From assembly GCF_014192575.1 (NCBI RefSeq), contig NZ_JACHYC010000005.1, forward strand, positions 186,001 to 250,000: a DNA stretch of 64,000 bases, in the 5' to 3' direction. Source of the DNA: Variovorax sp. Sphag1AA. Its GTDB lineage: Bacteria > Pseudomonadota > Gammaproteobacteria > Burkholderiales > Burkholderiaceae_C. Below the pieces are notes generated by a model. That model did no database searches. It was not told where the DNA came from and saw only the letters and a program-made list of their open reading frames with translations. Below are positions 33,325-43,308 of the stretch, in pieces (positions within the stretch are counted from its first letter, which is position 1; each line of letters starts with the position of its first letter). Made by a program: the position numbers and the translations under genes.

Positions 33325-36300
33325 TCAGGCTACCAACGCTACGGGCAGTTCGACGCCCGTGTAGCTGCGCACGAGACGCAGCAGCTCTTCTTCCGAATAC
33401 GGCTTGCCAAGGTAGTGATTCACACCCAGCGCGCGCGCATGGTCGTGGTGCTTCTCGGCGATCCGCGAAGTGATCATGATGATCGGGAGATCAGCCAGCG
33501 ATGCGTCCGCGCGAATGTTGCGCGCAAGGTCGAAGCCATCCATGCGCGGCATCTCGATGTCCGACAGCACGACCGCGGGGCGTTCCTGCTGCAGACGTTC
33601 GAGTGCTTGCAGGCCATCCGCCGCCAGCGCCACGCGATAGCCTTCGCGCTGCAGCAGGCGCTGCGTGACGCGTCGCACCGTGATCGAGTCGTCGACCACC
33701 AGCACCAGCGGCACCTGTGCAGGGGCCTGGGTCACCGGGGTCGCCGGCTGAGCACCTCCGACCTCCGGAGTCGCAGCGCCACGATTTACCGAAGCCTGGA
33801 ACGCGCGGGCCTTGTCGCTATGGACTGCCGCCAGCGCGACCGGGTTGTAGATCAGCGCAACGGCACCCGATGCGAGCACCGAGATCGCTGCCATGCCCGG
33901 CAGCCGAGAAAGCTGAGGGCCGAGGTTCTTCACCACGACTTCCTGGTTGCCCAGCACTTCGTCCACGTGCAGCGCCACACGCTGCGCGGCGCTTCGCACG
34001 ACCACGATCGTGTTCGCCTTGCCCGGCGCGCGTTCGCTGCGCGGGGAAGACTGCAAGAGCGCACCGGCCCAGTAGAACGGCACCTGTTCGCCGCCGAACG
34101 GGTAGTGCTGATCCAGGTAGGCCTTCTCGAGCTCGGACGCACCGGCGCGCAGCACCAGTTCAACCAGGTTGGAAGGCACGCCGATGTTGACCGCGCCTGC
34201 GCGCATCATCACGACGTGCGTCACCGCCGTCGTGAGCGGCAGGACCAGCTTGAAGGTGGTCCCGTGCCCCGGCTTGCTGTGCGTCTCGATTCGGCCGCCG
34301 AGGCCCGCGACCTGAGCGCGCACCACGTCCATGCCGATGCCGCGGCCAGCCAGCTCGGACACCTGCTCGGCGGTCGAGAAGCCTGGTTGGAAGATCAATT
34401 CCGCCGCTTCTTCTTCGCTGAGCTGCTGGCTTTCGGCGACCAGGCCGAGCGAGCGAGCACGGGCGACGATCCGGTCGTACTTGAGGCCACCACCATCGTC
34501 CTGGAAGCTCACCGAGACGTCGTTGCCTTCCTGATGCAGTTCGATGACGATCAGGCCGCTCGGATCCTTGCCGGCTTTCTCGCGCGCCGTCGCATCCTCG
34601 ATACCGTGTGCGACGCAGTTGCGCAGCAGATGCTCGAAGGCCGGCGTCATCCGTTCGAGGACGCCACGGTCCATCTCGATCGAGCCGCCGGTGATGTCGA
34701 GCCGCACCTGCTTCCCGGTGTCCTTCGACGCCTGGCGCACGACGCGATACAGACGGTCCGAGATGCCCTCGAACTCCACCATGCGCGTACGCAACAACCC
34801 GCGCTGCAGTTCACGCGTCTGCCGCGCCTGCGCACTCAGGTCGTCTTCCGTCGCCTGGACAGTCTTCTGGAGCGTGCGCTGCACGGTCGCCACGTCGTTG
34901 ACCGACTCGGCCATCATGCGCGTGAGCTCCTGCACGCGGGTGAAGCGGTCGAACTCGAGCGGGTCGAAGCCCTGTTGCGAATCCTTGGCCTGCGCGAGGC
35001 GCGATTGCATCTGGCTTTCGGCCTGCACCTCGATATCGCGCAATTGCTGGCGCAGACGGTCGAGGTTACCGGTGAGGTCGGTCAGCGAACTGCGCAATTG
35101 ACCCAGCTCGGCCTCGAGGCGCGAACGCGTGATGATGACTTCACCCGCCTGGGCCACCAGACGGTCGAGCAGATGCGTGCGGATGCGGACCGCCTGACTC
35201 GACACCGCACGCAGCGGCGTGAGCACGGACGGCGAAGGCATGGCGATCGCGGCGCGCTCCACGAGCGGTTCCGCGGGGGTCGGCGCAGCAGCAACCGGTT
35301 CGGCTTCCGCCGGCGTTTCATGTTCAGGCGTAGCCGCCTCGACGACCGAGGGCGTCGCCGGAGCCACCACTGCCACAGGCGTGGCAGCGCGCTGGACCAG
35401 TTCGGCCTGCGTCGCATCGTCCGCGGCCCGCAGCGCATCGAAGTTGGCCTGCAGGGCGTCGAAGCGCGTGAGCAACTGCTCGATCGCGTGCCGATCGGCG
35501 CCTTCGGAGCCGATCCCTTCGATCTCCGACTCCATGCGGTGGGCACGCTCGCCCAGGCGCATGGCGCCAGCCAGCCGCGCGCTGCCCTTCAGCGTGTGCA
35601 GCGTGCGTAGCGCGGAGCTGCGCGGCGCCTTGTTTTCGGGATCCTGCGCCCAATCGCGCAGTGCGGCGCCCAATTGCGGAAGGAGTTCGTTGGCCTCTTC
35701 CTCGAAGATCGGGAAGAGGTCCATGTCGACCGCATCGGCGACATCCGAGGCTTCGTCGGAATCGTCGAGCAACACATCGGAGCCGACGTTGCGCACCAAG
35801 TGAAGCGGCGCGGCAACCGGCTCGACCGTCTCCGCGGGCAGCTGCGACGCCTCGACATTGCGCAGCGCTTCCACAGTTTCTTCGGCAGGCTCTCGCAGGA
35901 ACCCGGCCGCGAACTGGTGCAGCAGGCGCCGCAGTTCCTCGGCGGCAGCGATCAGCACCGCGCCCTGCTCGGGTGTGCCGCGACCCTGCGTGTGCAGATG
36001 CTGAAGCGCGGATTCGAACAAGCGCGCCATGCCCGAGAGGCTTTGGAAGCCCACCGTGGCAGAGCTACCGGCCAGCGAATGCGCAAGGCTGATCGCCGAC
36101 ATCGGAACGCGCTCGTGCGTTTCGAGCGCCCATTCGCCCACCTCGGTCGCGAGCTGGCGCGACCATTCGTCGGCTTCGTTCAGATAGACGTTGTAGAGCG
36201 CGATGCCAATGCGCAGCGGGCCGATGACCTTGACCTGCTCTTCCGCGCTCTGGGCCGATGCGGGCTCGGCCTGGGGCTCTTCGGTCGCTTCGGCAACTGG

Positions 36301-39300
36301 CTCGGCGGGGGTTGCTTCGGCAAGCAACGGCTCCGCCATGTCGATAGGTGGCAACTCCACCGCAGCCGTCTCGACCGCTGCCTCTTCATGAACGGGCGGC
36401 AGTTCGTCGATGGCCGGCAACTCGTCGATGACCGGCGCTTCGACACGCGCGGAGCCCTCAACTTCGAGCGTCGGTTCGGGCACAGCCGGAGCTTCGGGTT
36501 CGAGGCTCAGTGCAAATGCAGGCTCGGGCTCCGGCGTGGACGCCACTGCCGCATCAGCCGCAGGCTCGTCTACCAGCGGTTCGGGCTCCAGCTCCAGCGG
36601 CGGCAGCTCGTCGCGCTCGGGTGCCGGCCGCGACGCAGCCGCCACGAGGGACGGCTCGAGCGCCGTGTGCACGGTCTCCAGGAAATCGCCGTCGTCGTAC
36701 TCGCCCAAGGGCGCAACCTCTTCGGGCGGCGGCTCGGGCTTGGTGTCGAAGTCCAGGAAGTCTGTCGATGCGAATCCGTCGTCGGAACGCTGAGACTCCA
36801 CAGGGGGCTGTTCCGGTACGGTTTCCGGAGACTGATCCCTGGACTGATCGAGGCCGGACCACACAGTGGGCTCTTCGGCGCGCGCGACCAGGGGCTCCTC
36901 GGCCGGCGCTTCTTCCGGTTCAGCGGCAAGCGGCGCCTCTTCAGCCTTCGAACTCAGATCGAGTTCGAGTTCCAGGTCACGAAGGTCCGGCAACTCGGGC
37001 AGCGGTACGGGCTCCATCGGAGCCGACGGCACTTCAGCCGCGGCTTCGGCGGCGATGTGGCGCGCGGCGGCGACGAGCGCCTCGGCATCCGCCACACGGG
37101 CCGGAACCTCCAAAGGCTCGCCGGTGCGCAGCGATTCGGCGATCGCGAGGAAAGGCGCCGATTTCCAGCTGTGCGAACCGCCCGCGGCGATCGCTTCGAC
37201 CCATTTGGCGAAGTCCTGGAGCGCATTGCGGGTGCCGGTGATCAACTGCGGCGTTGCGGGACGCTGGTCGGCCAGCCAGGTGTTCAGCACCTGCTCGAGC
37301 GACCAGGCGGCTTCGCCGAAATCCATCAGCCCGACCATGCGCGAGCTGCCCTTCAGCGTGTGGAATGCACGGCGCAGGATGGTCAGCTCACCTTCATCGT
37401 CCGGACGCGCGCCGAGCGCAGACACGGCCGCCAGGCCGTTGTGCAGAACTTCGCGGGCCTCATCGAGGAAGATGTTCTGGAGGTCGTCTTCCTCCAGTTC
37501 GGTCACTTCGGTGTCGGGCAGCGCCTCGAGCGGCGCGGGCCCGGTGATCTTGGAGGTCCAGCTCGTGGCCGCCTGGCTGAATTCCTCGATCGGCGACGGT
37601 GGCGGCTTGCGCGACCCAGGCGTTGCGAGCGCGGCGAGTTTTGCCGCGATCTGCGCATCGACTTGCTCGACGCTCATGACCGCTTCGGTGATCGCGACCG
37701 GACCGGATGCCGATGCGAAGGCCGCCGGCGCGGCCGCTTCGGCCGATGCGTCGCTTGCCTGCCGGCCCATGAGCGGCTTGAGTTCGCCAATCTCCTCGTC
37801 GAACACAAACAGCCGCTTGGCCAGCGCAGGCTGGTAGCTGAGCATGTCGATCAGGAAACCCAGCGCACCCAGGTTGTTGCCGAGCGAGTCGAAGGCGCGG
37901 ATCTCGTCGGTCGGCGACTCTTCGGCGAGCAGTTGGTCCACGTTCTCGCGCATGCGCTGCACGGTCTGGGCCGCCTGGTCGAGGCCCAGTACCGAGAACA
38001 CGCCGCGCATCTGCAGGAGCTGCGACGGCACGTTGCGCAGGAGGCCCTTTTCGGTCGGCCGACGGAAGAACTGGTCCAGCGATTTTTCGAGTTCGCTCAG
38101 ATGGCTGCGCAGCTCGCCCACCACGGTGCCCATGGTCTGACGATCGCTCACGCGGCGGTAGAGCTCCTCCATCCAGGGCTCCAGCGGCTCCGAGCGACCA
38201 CCGTCGCGCGCGCGTTCGATGCGTCCGGCGAGCTGGATCGTACGGGCGGTGAGCTGCCTGTCCTGCGGATCGAGATCCTCGAAAGCGGCCTCGAGGTAGA
38301 GCACCGAGGTCGCGACTTCCATCGCGAGTTCGGTGCCGGGCGGCTGACCGGAGCGAACCGAGGCATCGACCGCGTTGTTGAGCGCCTGCACCATCGGCTG
38401 GCTCGGCGGATGCAGCTTCTGCAAGGACTCGCCGAGCTGCGCGAAGGTGTCCACGACCTGTCGCGTGCGGCCGACGTCGCCGCCGGACAGCGCGGACCAC
38501 ATTTCCTTCGCGGTCTCAATGCGCTTGCGCGCCTGCGCGAGCACCAGCGGATCGAAGCGACCGAACTGCTCGATCGTGTAGTCGACCTTCTGCTCGTTCG
38601 AAATGCCCCATGCGGCGCGCACGGCGCGCAGCGTCGCGGCTTCGTCGCCCGTTCCGGGAGCGGCCTGTGCACAGAAGAACAGCAGGTCCTGGCCGAGGCG
38701 GTCGGACACCGTGTTGTCGCCGCGTGCCAGCGTGGCGTATTGCAACAGCACACGCGAAGCGGCGCGCTTCACATGCGAATCGGCAGGGATGAGCGCCAGT
38801 GCCAGCGCCTCGAAGAAGCCGGCAGCGAGCGTCCAGAAGCTGGCCACCCTCGGCACCGAGGCGCCGCGGCCGAGGCCGAGGCACAAAGCCTGCAGGCGGC
38901 GCGCCGCATTGTCATCGCCGCTCTTGACGACCTGGAGGACCTCCCGGTCGAGCTTGGAACGCACCGCGGGGTCATACACCAGCGCGGTCTGGGTCGGCGC
39001 GGGCTTGATTTCGACCCAGCGCCAGGTCATGTTCCAGAGGTCGGCCGGATGGACCCGCTCGTTGCCGACCAGTTCTAGGACTTCGCGGTACTGCGGGAAG
39101 AGGGCAACCGACGACACCGTCTTGCCCGCCACCACCGCGTTCAGGAAATCGGCAACCGCGAAGCCTGCGCGCTCGATCTTCTGGACCGCGGCATCGTTGC
39201 AGCGCAACGGCTCGGTGACGAAGCTCTGCACCGCGAACTCCATCGCGCCGAGCACGAGAGCGGGCGCAGTGTGGCCCACCATCTGCAGCGCGCCGACGGC

Positions 39301-39513
39301 CTGATGCAATTGCTGCCGGGCCTGTCGCACCGGCATGGAGTCGATTTCCGAACCCGGCAGGGCCGACGCAGCATCGCGCGAGAAGCGCCGCAAGGTCTTG
39401 CCCACGGCATCGAGCGATTTCTGGATTTCTCCGAGAACCCAGGCCAGCGGCCCAAGATCCTCCGTTGCCGGCGCGTTGCCGGCGGTGTGGGCAGCGGGAC
39501 TTTGAATCGACAC
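33325..39513 (-). CDS. chpA: ChpA/PilL-type hybrid histidine kinase of the twitching chemosensory system
   Basis: 2062 residues. The first 500 residues are an alpha-helical domain of unknown role (LGPLAWVLGEIQKSLDAVGK). HPt sites: FHTLKGSSRMVGL (about residue 717), a degenerate SLAGSS site AHSLAGSSATVGF (about 1143) and LHTLKGSARLAGA (about 1306). Residues 850-1100 are Glu/Pro/Ala-rich linker. The CheA kinase core includes HLLRNCVAHGIEDA (N box, about 1629) and ELAGRGIGMDVVRAQ (G box), then a CheW domain, and a C-terminal receiver (LVLVVDDSITVRRV, Asp in VLSDIEMPRMDGF about 1984). Start is GTG with a weak ribosome site. Signals type IV pilus extension and retraction through PilG and PilH. Confidence 0.94.
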   Translation of the reverse strand: MSIQSPAAHTAGNAPATEDLGPLAWVLGEIQKSLDAVGKTLRRFSRDAASALPGSEIDSMPVRQARQQLHQAVGALQMVGHTAPALVLGAMEFAVQSFVTEPLRCNDAAVQKIERAGFAVADFLNAVVAGKTVSSVALFPQYREVLELVGNERVHPADLWNMTWRWVEIKPAPTQTALVYDPAVRSKLDREVLQVVKSGDDNAARRLQALCLGLGRGASVPRVASFWTLAAGFFEALALALIPADSHVKRAASRVLLQYATLARGDNTVSDRLGQDLLFFCAQAAPGTGDEAATLRAVRAAWGISNEQKVDYTIEQFGRFDPLVLAQARKRIETAKEMWSALSGGDVGRTRQVVDTFAQLGESLQKLHPPSQPMVQALNNAVDASVRSGQPPGTELAMEVATSVLYLEAAFEDLDPQDRQLTARTIQLAGRIERARDGGRSEPLEPWMEELYRRVSDRQTMGTVVGELRSHLSELEKSLDQFFRRPTEKGLLRNVPSQLLQMRGVFSVLGLDQAAQTVQRMRENVDQLLAEESPTDEIRAFDSLGNNLGALGFLIDMLSYQPALAKRLFVFDEEIGELKPLMGRQASDASAEAAAPAAFASASGPVAITEAVMSVEQVDAQIAAKLAALATPGSRKPPPSPIEEFSQAATSWTSKITGPAPLEALPDTEVTELEEDDLQNIFLDEAREVLHNGLAAVSALGARPDDEGELTILRRAFHTLKGSSRMVGLMDFGEAAWSLEQVLNTWLADQRPATPQLITGTRNALQDFAKWVEAIAAGGSHSWKSAPFLAIAESLRTGEPLEVPARVADAEALVAAARHIAAEAAAEVPSAPMEPVPLPELPDLRDLELELDLSSKAEEAPLAAEPEEAPAEEPLVARAEEPTVWSGLDQSRDQSPETVPEQPPVESQRSDDGFASTDFLDFDTKPEPPPEEVAPLGEYDDGDFLETVHTALEPSLVAAASRPAPERDELPPLELEPEPLVDEPAADAAVASTPEPEPAFALSLEPEAPAVPEPTLEVEGSARVEAPVIDELPAIDELPPVHEEAAVETAAVELPPIDMAEPLLAEATPAEPVAEATEEPQAEPASAQSAEEQVKVIGPLRIGIALYNVYLNEADEWSRQLATEVGEWALETHERVPMSAISLAHSLAGSSATVGFQSLSGMARLFESALQHLHTQGRGTPEQGAVLIAAAEELRRLLHQFAAGFLREPAEETVEALRNVEASQLPAETVEPVAAPLHLVRNVGSDVLLDDSDEASDVADAVDMDLFPIFEEEANELLPQLGAALRDWAQDPENKAPRSSALRTLHTLKGSARLAGAMRLGERAHRMESEIEGIGSEGADRHAIEQLLTRFDALQANFDALRAADDATQAELVQRAATPVAVVAPATPSVVEAATPEHETPAEAEPVAAAPTPAEPLVERAAIAMPSPSVLTPLRAVSSQAVRIRTHLLDRLVAQAGEVIITRSRLEAELGQLRSSLTDLTGNLDRLRQQLRDIEVQAESQMQSRLAQAKDSQQGFDPLEFDRFTRVQELTRMMAESVNDVATVQRTLQKTVQATEDDLSAQARQTRELQRGLLRTRMVEFEGISDRLYRVVRQASKDTGKQVRLDITGGSIEMDRGVLERMTPAFEHLLRNCVAHGIEDATAREKAGKDPSGLIVIELHQEGNDVSVSFQDDGGGLKYDRIVARARSLGLVAESQQLSEEEAAELIFQPGFSTAEQVSELAGRGIGMDVVRAQVAGLGGRIETHSKPGHGTTFKLVLPLTTAVTHVVMMRAGAVNIGVPSNLVELVLRAGASELEKAYLDQHYPFGGEQVPFYWAGALLQSSPRSERAPGKANTIVVVRSAAQRVALHVDEVLGNQEVVVKNLGPQLSRLPGMAAISVLASGAVALIYNPVALAAVHSDKARAFQASVNRGAATPEVGGAQPATPVTQAPAQVPLVLVVDDSITVRRVTQRLLQREGYRVALAADGLQALERLQQERPAVVLSDIEMPRMDGFDLARNIRADASLADLPIIMITSRIAEKHHDHARALGVNHYLGKPYSEEELLRLVRSYTGVELPVALVA

Positions 39514-39529
39514 GTTGGGCGCTCGGCGT

Positions 39530-41869
39530 TCAGGAAATCTTGAAACGAGCCACCGACTGACGCAGCTCTTCGGCCATGTGCGAGAGCTCGCGGACCTGCT
39601 GCGCCGTGGTGCGCGTGCCTTCGCCGGTCTGTTCGGTCACGGCGAAGATGTGCTGGATGTTGGCCGCCACCACGTTGGCGGAATCGGCTTCGCGGGAAGC
39701 CGACATCGAGATCTGCTCGATGAGGTCAGCGAGGCGGCGCGACACGCGGTCGATCTCGGACAGCGCCGTGCCGGCGTTGTCGGACAGCATCGCGCCCTGC
39801 ACCACACCCTGCGTCGAACGCTCCATGGCGCCCACCGCATCCTGCGTGTCGGTCTGAATCGCCTTCACGAGTGCCGCAATCTGACGCGTCGCGTCCGCGG
39901 AGCGCTCTGCCAGTCGCTGCACTTCTTCCGCCACCACCGAGAAGCCTCGGCCGGCTTCACCAGCGGATGCGGCCTGAATGGCGGCGTTGAGAGCCAGCAC
40001 GTTCGTCTGTTCGGTAATGTCCGAGATCAGCTCCGTGATTTCACCGATCTCCTGCGACGATTCGCCCAGGCGCTTGATCCGCTTGGAGGTTTCCTGGATC
40101 TGGTCGCGGATGGCGTTCATACCGCCGATCGCGTTCTGCACAGCCTGAAGGCCGGAAGAAGCTGCTTGCAGAGACTGGCGCGCCACAGTCGCCGACTCTT
40201 GCGCTTGCGAGGACACACCGTTGATTCGCTCGGCCATCGTGAGCACCGACTGGCCGGTTTCGCGGATCTCGCGAAGCTGTTCCGTCGATGCGGCGAGCAG
40301 TTCGGTCGAAGTGCTTTCCACCTGCGACGTGGTGTGCGCGACGCGGGTCGCCGTGTTCTGCACGTTGCCCACCAGCAGGCGCAGTTCTTCCACCGTGTAG
40401 TTCACCGAGTCGGCAATGGCGCCGGTGATGTCCTCGGTCACGGTGGCTTCCTGTGTCAGATCGCCTTCGGCGACGGTCTGCAGTTCGTTCATCAGGCGCA
40501 AGATCGCGGCCTGGTTGGCGGCATTGACGCGCGCGGCGTCTTCGCTGGCGCGCTCGGCTTCGACACGCTCGCGTTCGGCGGATGCTGCACGCTCGCGACC
40601 TTCGCGGACTTGCACGAAACCGATCGCGCCGGCGAGCGCCAATGCAGCCAGCGACAGCACGAAGAGCATCACGACAGTGCCGGCGCCCAGGCCGGTGCGC
40701 GCCGAGAGTTTTTCCTGCAGGTCGCCCAGCGCATTCCGCAGGGGTTCGCTGTCCGCCAGGATCGCTGCCTGCGCTTCACGCGCGGCAACCAGACCTTGCA
40801 GGTTGCCCAGAATGGCGCTGGCCTGCGTGCGGGTCTGTTCGTACATCTTGAGGATGGCTTCGAGCTGCTGACGCGTCTGTGCGTCGCGGGTCCCAGGCAG
40901 GCGCTGCTGCGAGCTGCCGTCGAGCAGGCCGCGCGTGATTTCCTGGAACGAGTTCAGGTCCTTGCCGAGCAGGAACACAGCGTCGGGGCTCACGCCTTCG
41001 ACCGTCAGGAATTCGTTGGCGGACTTGCCGATGCGCTGGGTCAGCATGACCAACTGGCCGGCCGCGGAAATTTCCGGCAGCGTCGCGTTCTGCTGCATCT
41101 TCAGCGAGGCGACGGTCTCGGTCATTTCGAGCAGATCGGACGACTGGCGGTTGATGTCGCGAAGCGCGTTGCCCACCTGCGTGAGGATCTTCTGCTGAGC
41201 CATGACCGCCTTGGCGCTCTTGTCCGCGCGCTCGACCAGCGGCGTGATCTTGCCAAGCTCGATGTCGTACTGGCTGCCGACACGCTCCAGCTTGAGCGAA
41301 TCGTCACCGCTCGCCAGACCCTGCACACGGCGGCTCAAGTCTTCCGAGCTTTCCTTCACTTCCGTGAAGGCGCTCACGTTGCCGACCAAGGCCTGCGAGA
41401 CCGATTTGGCGAGACGCTGCGACTGCATCAGCGACTGACCGGTGGCGGCCACCTGTTGCGCAAGACGTTCTGCACGCAAGATGGCAGAGCCAGCGACCAA
41501 CATCAGCAACAGCACCACACCCGCCAACGCCAGCGCAAGAATCCGCTGCTGACGCGCCGGACTAGAACGCTGCGAGCGCCTGGAACGGGACTTCGAGGTG
41601 CTGCTTGCCGATGCGGCAGGGACTGCGTCTTCGATCTGGGGACCCGGGTCCTTCGACGCAGCGCCCGCGTCGCCACCCGGACTCGCGTCCGCCGCAGGCG
41701 TGGCCGATGACTTCGCGGTATCGCGCGGAATCGCCACTGTCGATTCATCCGGTGTCTGCACGGTTTCGATGTTATCCATCGACAGTGTGGCTGCGCTGTC
41801 GGCGCCCACGCTGACGTTGCCGCCGCTCACGGGCATGAACTTCTTGAACTTGTCAGCGATCGAGCTCAC
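39530..41869 (-). CDS. pilJ: PilJ: methyl-accepting chemotaxis-type receptor for twitching
   Basis: 779 residues. A long soluble N-terminus (Ser/Ala-rich, about 105 residues) precedes membrane helix 1 (ILALALAGVVLLLMLVAGSAIL, about 109-130), then a helical periplasmic domain and membrane helix 2 (VVMLFVLSLAALALAGAIGFV, about 398-418), HAMP-like linker and the signalling domain with EITELISDITEQTNVLALNAAIQAASAGEAGRGF hairpin region (about 605-640) where Glu sites would be methylated. PilJ senses surface contact or pilus state and feeds ChpA. Follows pilI with 40 bases between, and ends 16 bases before chpA. Confidence 0.92.
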   Translation of the reverse strand: MSSIADKFKKFMPVSGGNVSVGADSAATLSMDNIETVQTPDESTVAIPRDTAKSSATPAADASPGGDAGAASKDPGPQIEDAVPAASASSTSKSRSRRSQRSSPARQQRILALALAGVVLLLMLVAGSAILRAERLAQQVAATGQSLMQSQRLAKSVSQALVGNVSAFTEVKESSEDLSRRVQGLASGDDSLKLERVGSQYDIELGKITPLVERADKSAKAVMAQQKILTQVGNALRDINRQSSDLLEMTETVASLKMQQNATLPEISAAGQLVMLTQRIGKSANEFLTVEGVSPDAVFLLGKDLNSFQEITRGLLDGSSQQRLPGTRDAQTRQQLEAILKMYEQTRTQASAILGNLQGLVAAREAQAAILADSEPLRNALGDLQEKLSARTGLGAGTVVMLFVLSLAALALAGAIGFVQVREGRERAASAERERVEAERASEDAARVNAANQAAILRLMNELQTVAEGDLTQEATVTEDITGAIADSVNYTVEELRLLVGNVQNTATRVAHTTSQVESTSTELLAASTEQLREIRETGQSVLTMAERINGVSSQAQESATVARQSLQAASSGLQAVQNAIGGMNAIRDQIQETSKRIKRLGESSQEIGEITELISDITEQTNVLALNAAIQAASAGEAGRGFSVVAEEVQRLAERSADATRQIAALVKAIQTDTQDAVGAMERSTQGVVQGAMLSDNAGTALSEIDRVSRRLADLIEQISMSASREADSANVVAANIQHIFAVTEQTGEGTRTTAQQVRELSHMAEELRQSVARFKIS

Positions 41870-41909
41870 GGTCAGTCCTTCAGGTTGTAGTCGGTGCAGG
41901 GCCCAGCGC

Positions 41910-42443
41910 TCAGGCGCCGATGCTCAGAAAACGGGGTTGCTGGGAAAGCGCCTGGAGATTGATCTCCTGCCAACGCGCTCCCGCGGAATCGGTGTATGAA
42001 TGGCCGAGCCATGCGGGCGCATCGGCGTCCGGCGCCTCGGAGGCCACGAAGGCATCCACACCGCGCAAACCGACCAATCGGTCGATCAGGAGGGCGCAGT
42101 TGGTTTCGAGCATCTCGTTGAGCGCAACGAGTCGGGACTGCGCATGCGCCGCCTCGCTGGTTGCCGGCGCAACTTGCGCGCCGGTCACGAAGCCCGCGAG
42201 CTGCACGACGCCGTACAGGCCACCACGAAGGTTGGCCACGCCGAGGAACCACGGCTCGGTGTAGGGCACCTGCTGCGGCGAAACCCAGGGGAAGATTTCG
42301 CCCGCGTGCCCGAGCGGGAACAAGTACTTGGCATCGCCAGCCTCGACCGCGAGCCACGACGCGGAAACACCCGACGTGCGCGCAGCCTGCAAGCGGCCGG
42401 CAAGCCGGGACTGGAATGCACGGAGAGCGTCTCGATTGGCCAT
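41910..42443 (-). CDS. pilI: PilI: CheW-like coupling protein
   Basis: 177 residues with the CheW core: SWLAVEAGDAKYLFPLGHAGEIFPW, GVANLRGGLYGVVQLAGFV and NCALLIDRLVGLRGV. It couples the PilJ receptor to the ChpA kinase in the cytoplasm. It lies between pilH and pilJ in the usual order. Confidence 0.92.
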   Translation of the reverse strand: MANRDALRAFQSRLAGRLQAARTSGVSASWLAVEAGDAKYLFPLGHAGEIFPWVSPQQVPYTEPWFLGVANLRGGLYGVVQLAGFVTGAQVAPATSEAAHAQSRLVALNEMLETNCALLIDRLVGLRGVDAFVASEAPDADAPAWLGHSYTDSAGARWQEINLQALSQQPRFLSIGA

Positions 42444-42465
42444 GGGAATCGAAAACTGGCGGGAA

Positions 42466-42831
42466 TCAGACCAGCGCGCTGATCTTGGCCATCAACTCTG
42501 CCGGATTGACCGGTTTCACGATGTAGTCCTTGGCACCTTGACGCATGCCCCAGACGCGATCGGTTTCCTGGTTCTTGCTGGTGCACAAAATGATTGGCAC
42601 GGTCGCGTACTGCGGGTGACGGGCAATCGCACGCGTGAGCTGGAAGCCGTTCTGGCCGGGCATCACGACGTCCATCAGGATCAAGTCAGGCTGCTCTTCC
42701 TCGAGGCGGCGCATGGCGTCGTCCGCGTTCTCCGCGGTCTTCACCGAGAAGCCGTTCTTCTGGAGGAGGTCGGAGAGAAAAACCAGCTCGGTCTTCGAGT
42801 CGTCGACCACGAGCACTTTGCGAATGGGCAT
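42466..42831 (-). CDS. pilH: PilH: twitching response regulator
   Basis: 121 residues, a stand-alone receiver. KVLVVDDSKTELVFLSD with acidic pair Asp10-Asp11, phospho-acceptor Asp in LILMDVVMPGQNGF (about residue 54), and conserved Thr/Ser (CTSK) and Lys (IVKP). In the Pil-Chp system PilH acts on pilus retraction. It starts 3 bases after the pilG stop. Confidence 0.93.
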   Translation of the reverse strand: MPIRKVLVVDDSKTELVFLSDLLQKNGFSVKTAENADDAMRRLEEEQPDLILMDVVMPGQNGFQLTRAIARHPQYATVPIILCTSKNQETDRVWGMRQGAKDYIVKPVNPAELMAKISALV

Positions 42832-42834
42832 TTA

Positions 42835-43227
42835 CTACGCTTCCTGAAGGGTGCCGAATTGCTGCACAGCGTTGAGCAACTGGTCTTTGGTGAAGGGTTT
42901 GGTGAGGTAGTCCTGCGAGCCGACCATGCGGCCGCGCGCCTTGTCGAAGACCCCGTCCTTGGACGAGAGCATGACAACGGGGACATTGGAGAAGTGCGAA
43001 TTGCGCTTGATGATGGCGCAAGTCTGATAGCCGTCCAGGCGCGGCATCAGGATGTCGCAAAAAATCAGATGAGGCTTGTGGTCGTTGACCTTGGAGAGGG
43101 CATCGAAACCGTCTTCCGCGAGGAGAACCTCGTGACCGCCCTGCTTGAGGAAGATCTCGGCGCTGCGCCGAATGGTGTTGCTGTCGTCGATGACAAGCAC
43201 CTTGTAGCCGGATCCATTCGCGCTCAT
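42835..43227 (-). CDS. pilG: PilG: twitching response regulator
   Basis: 130 residues, a stand-alone receiver. YKVLVIDDSNTIRRSAEIFLK, phospho-Asp in LIFCDILMPRLDGYQTC (about residue 57) and YLTKPFTKDQL. PilG promotes pilus extension and cAMP signalling in Pseudomonas. ATG 43227 is chosen for AGGAG eight bases upstream; the GTG two codons earlier has none. First chemosensory gene after the rubredoxin. Confidence 0.94.
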   Translation of the reverse strand: MSANGSGYKVLVIDDSNTIRRSAEIFLKQGGHEVLLAEDGFDALSKVNDHKPHLIFCDILMPRLDGYQTCAIIKRNSHFSNVPVVMLSSKDGVFDKARGRMVGSQDYLTKPFTKDQLLNAVQQFGTLQEA

Positions 43228-43308
43228 TTGCACAGCTCCTTGTGACGCTTCTTGGATGGACCGCTGTGCTCGATCAGGAGCACAGGAAGCGCGGCCCTAT
43301 GCCATGCT

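Noticed and set aside
35674..39078. A 1134-codon open frame on the plus strand
   Set aside because: It is antisense to chpA, which has intact kinase, HPt and receiver motifs. No domain is seen in the opposite frame.
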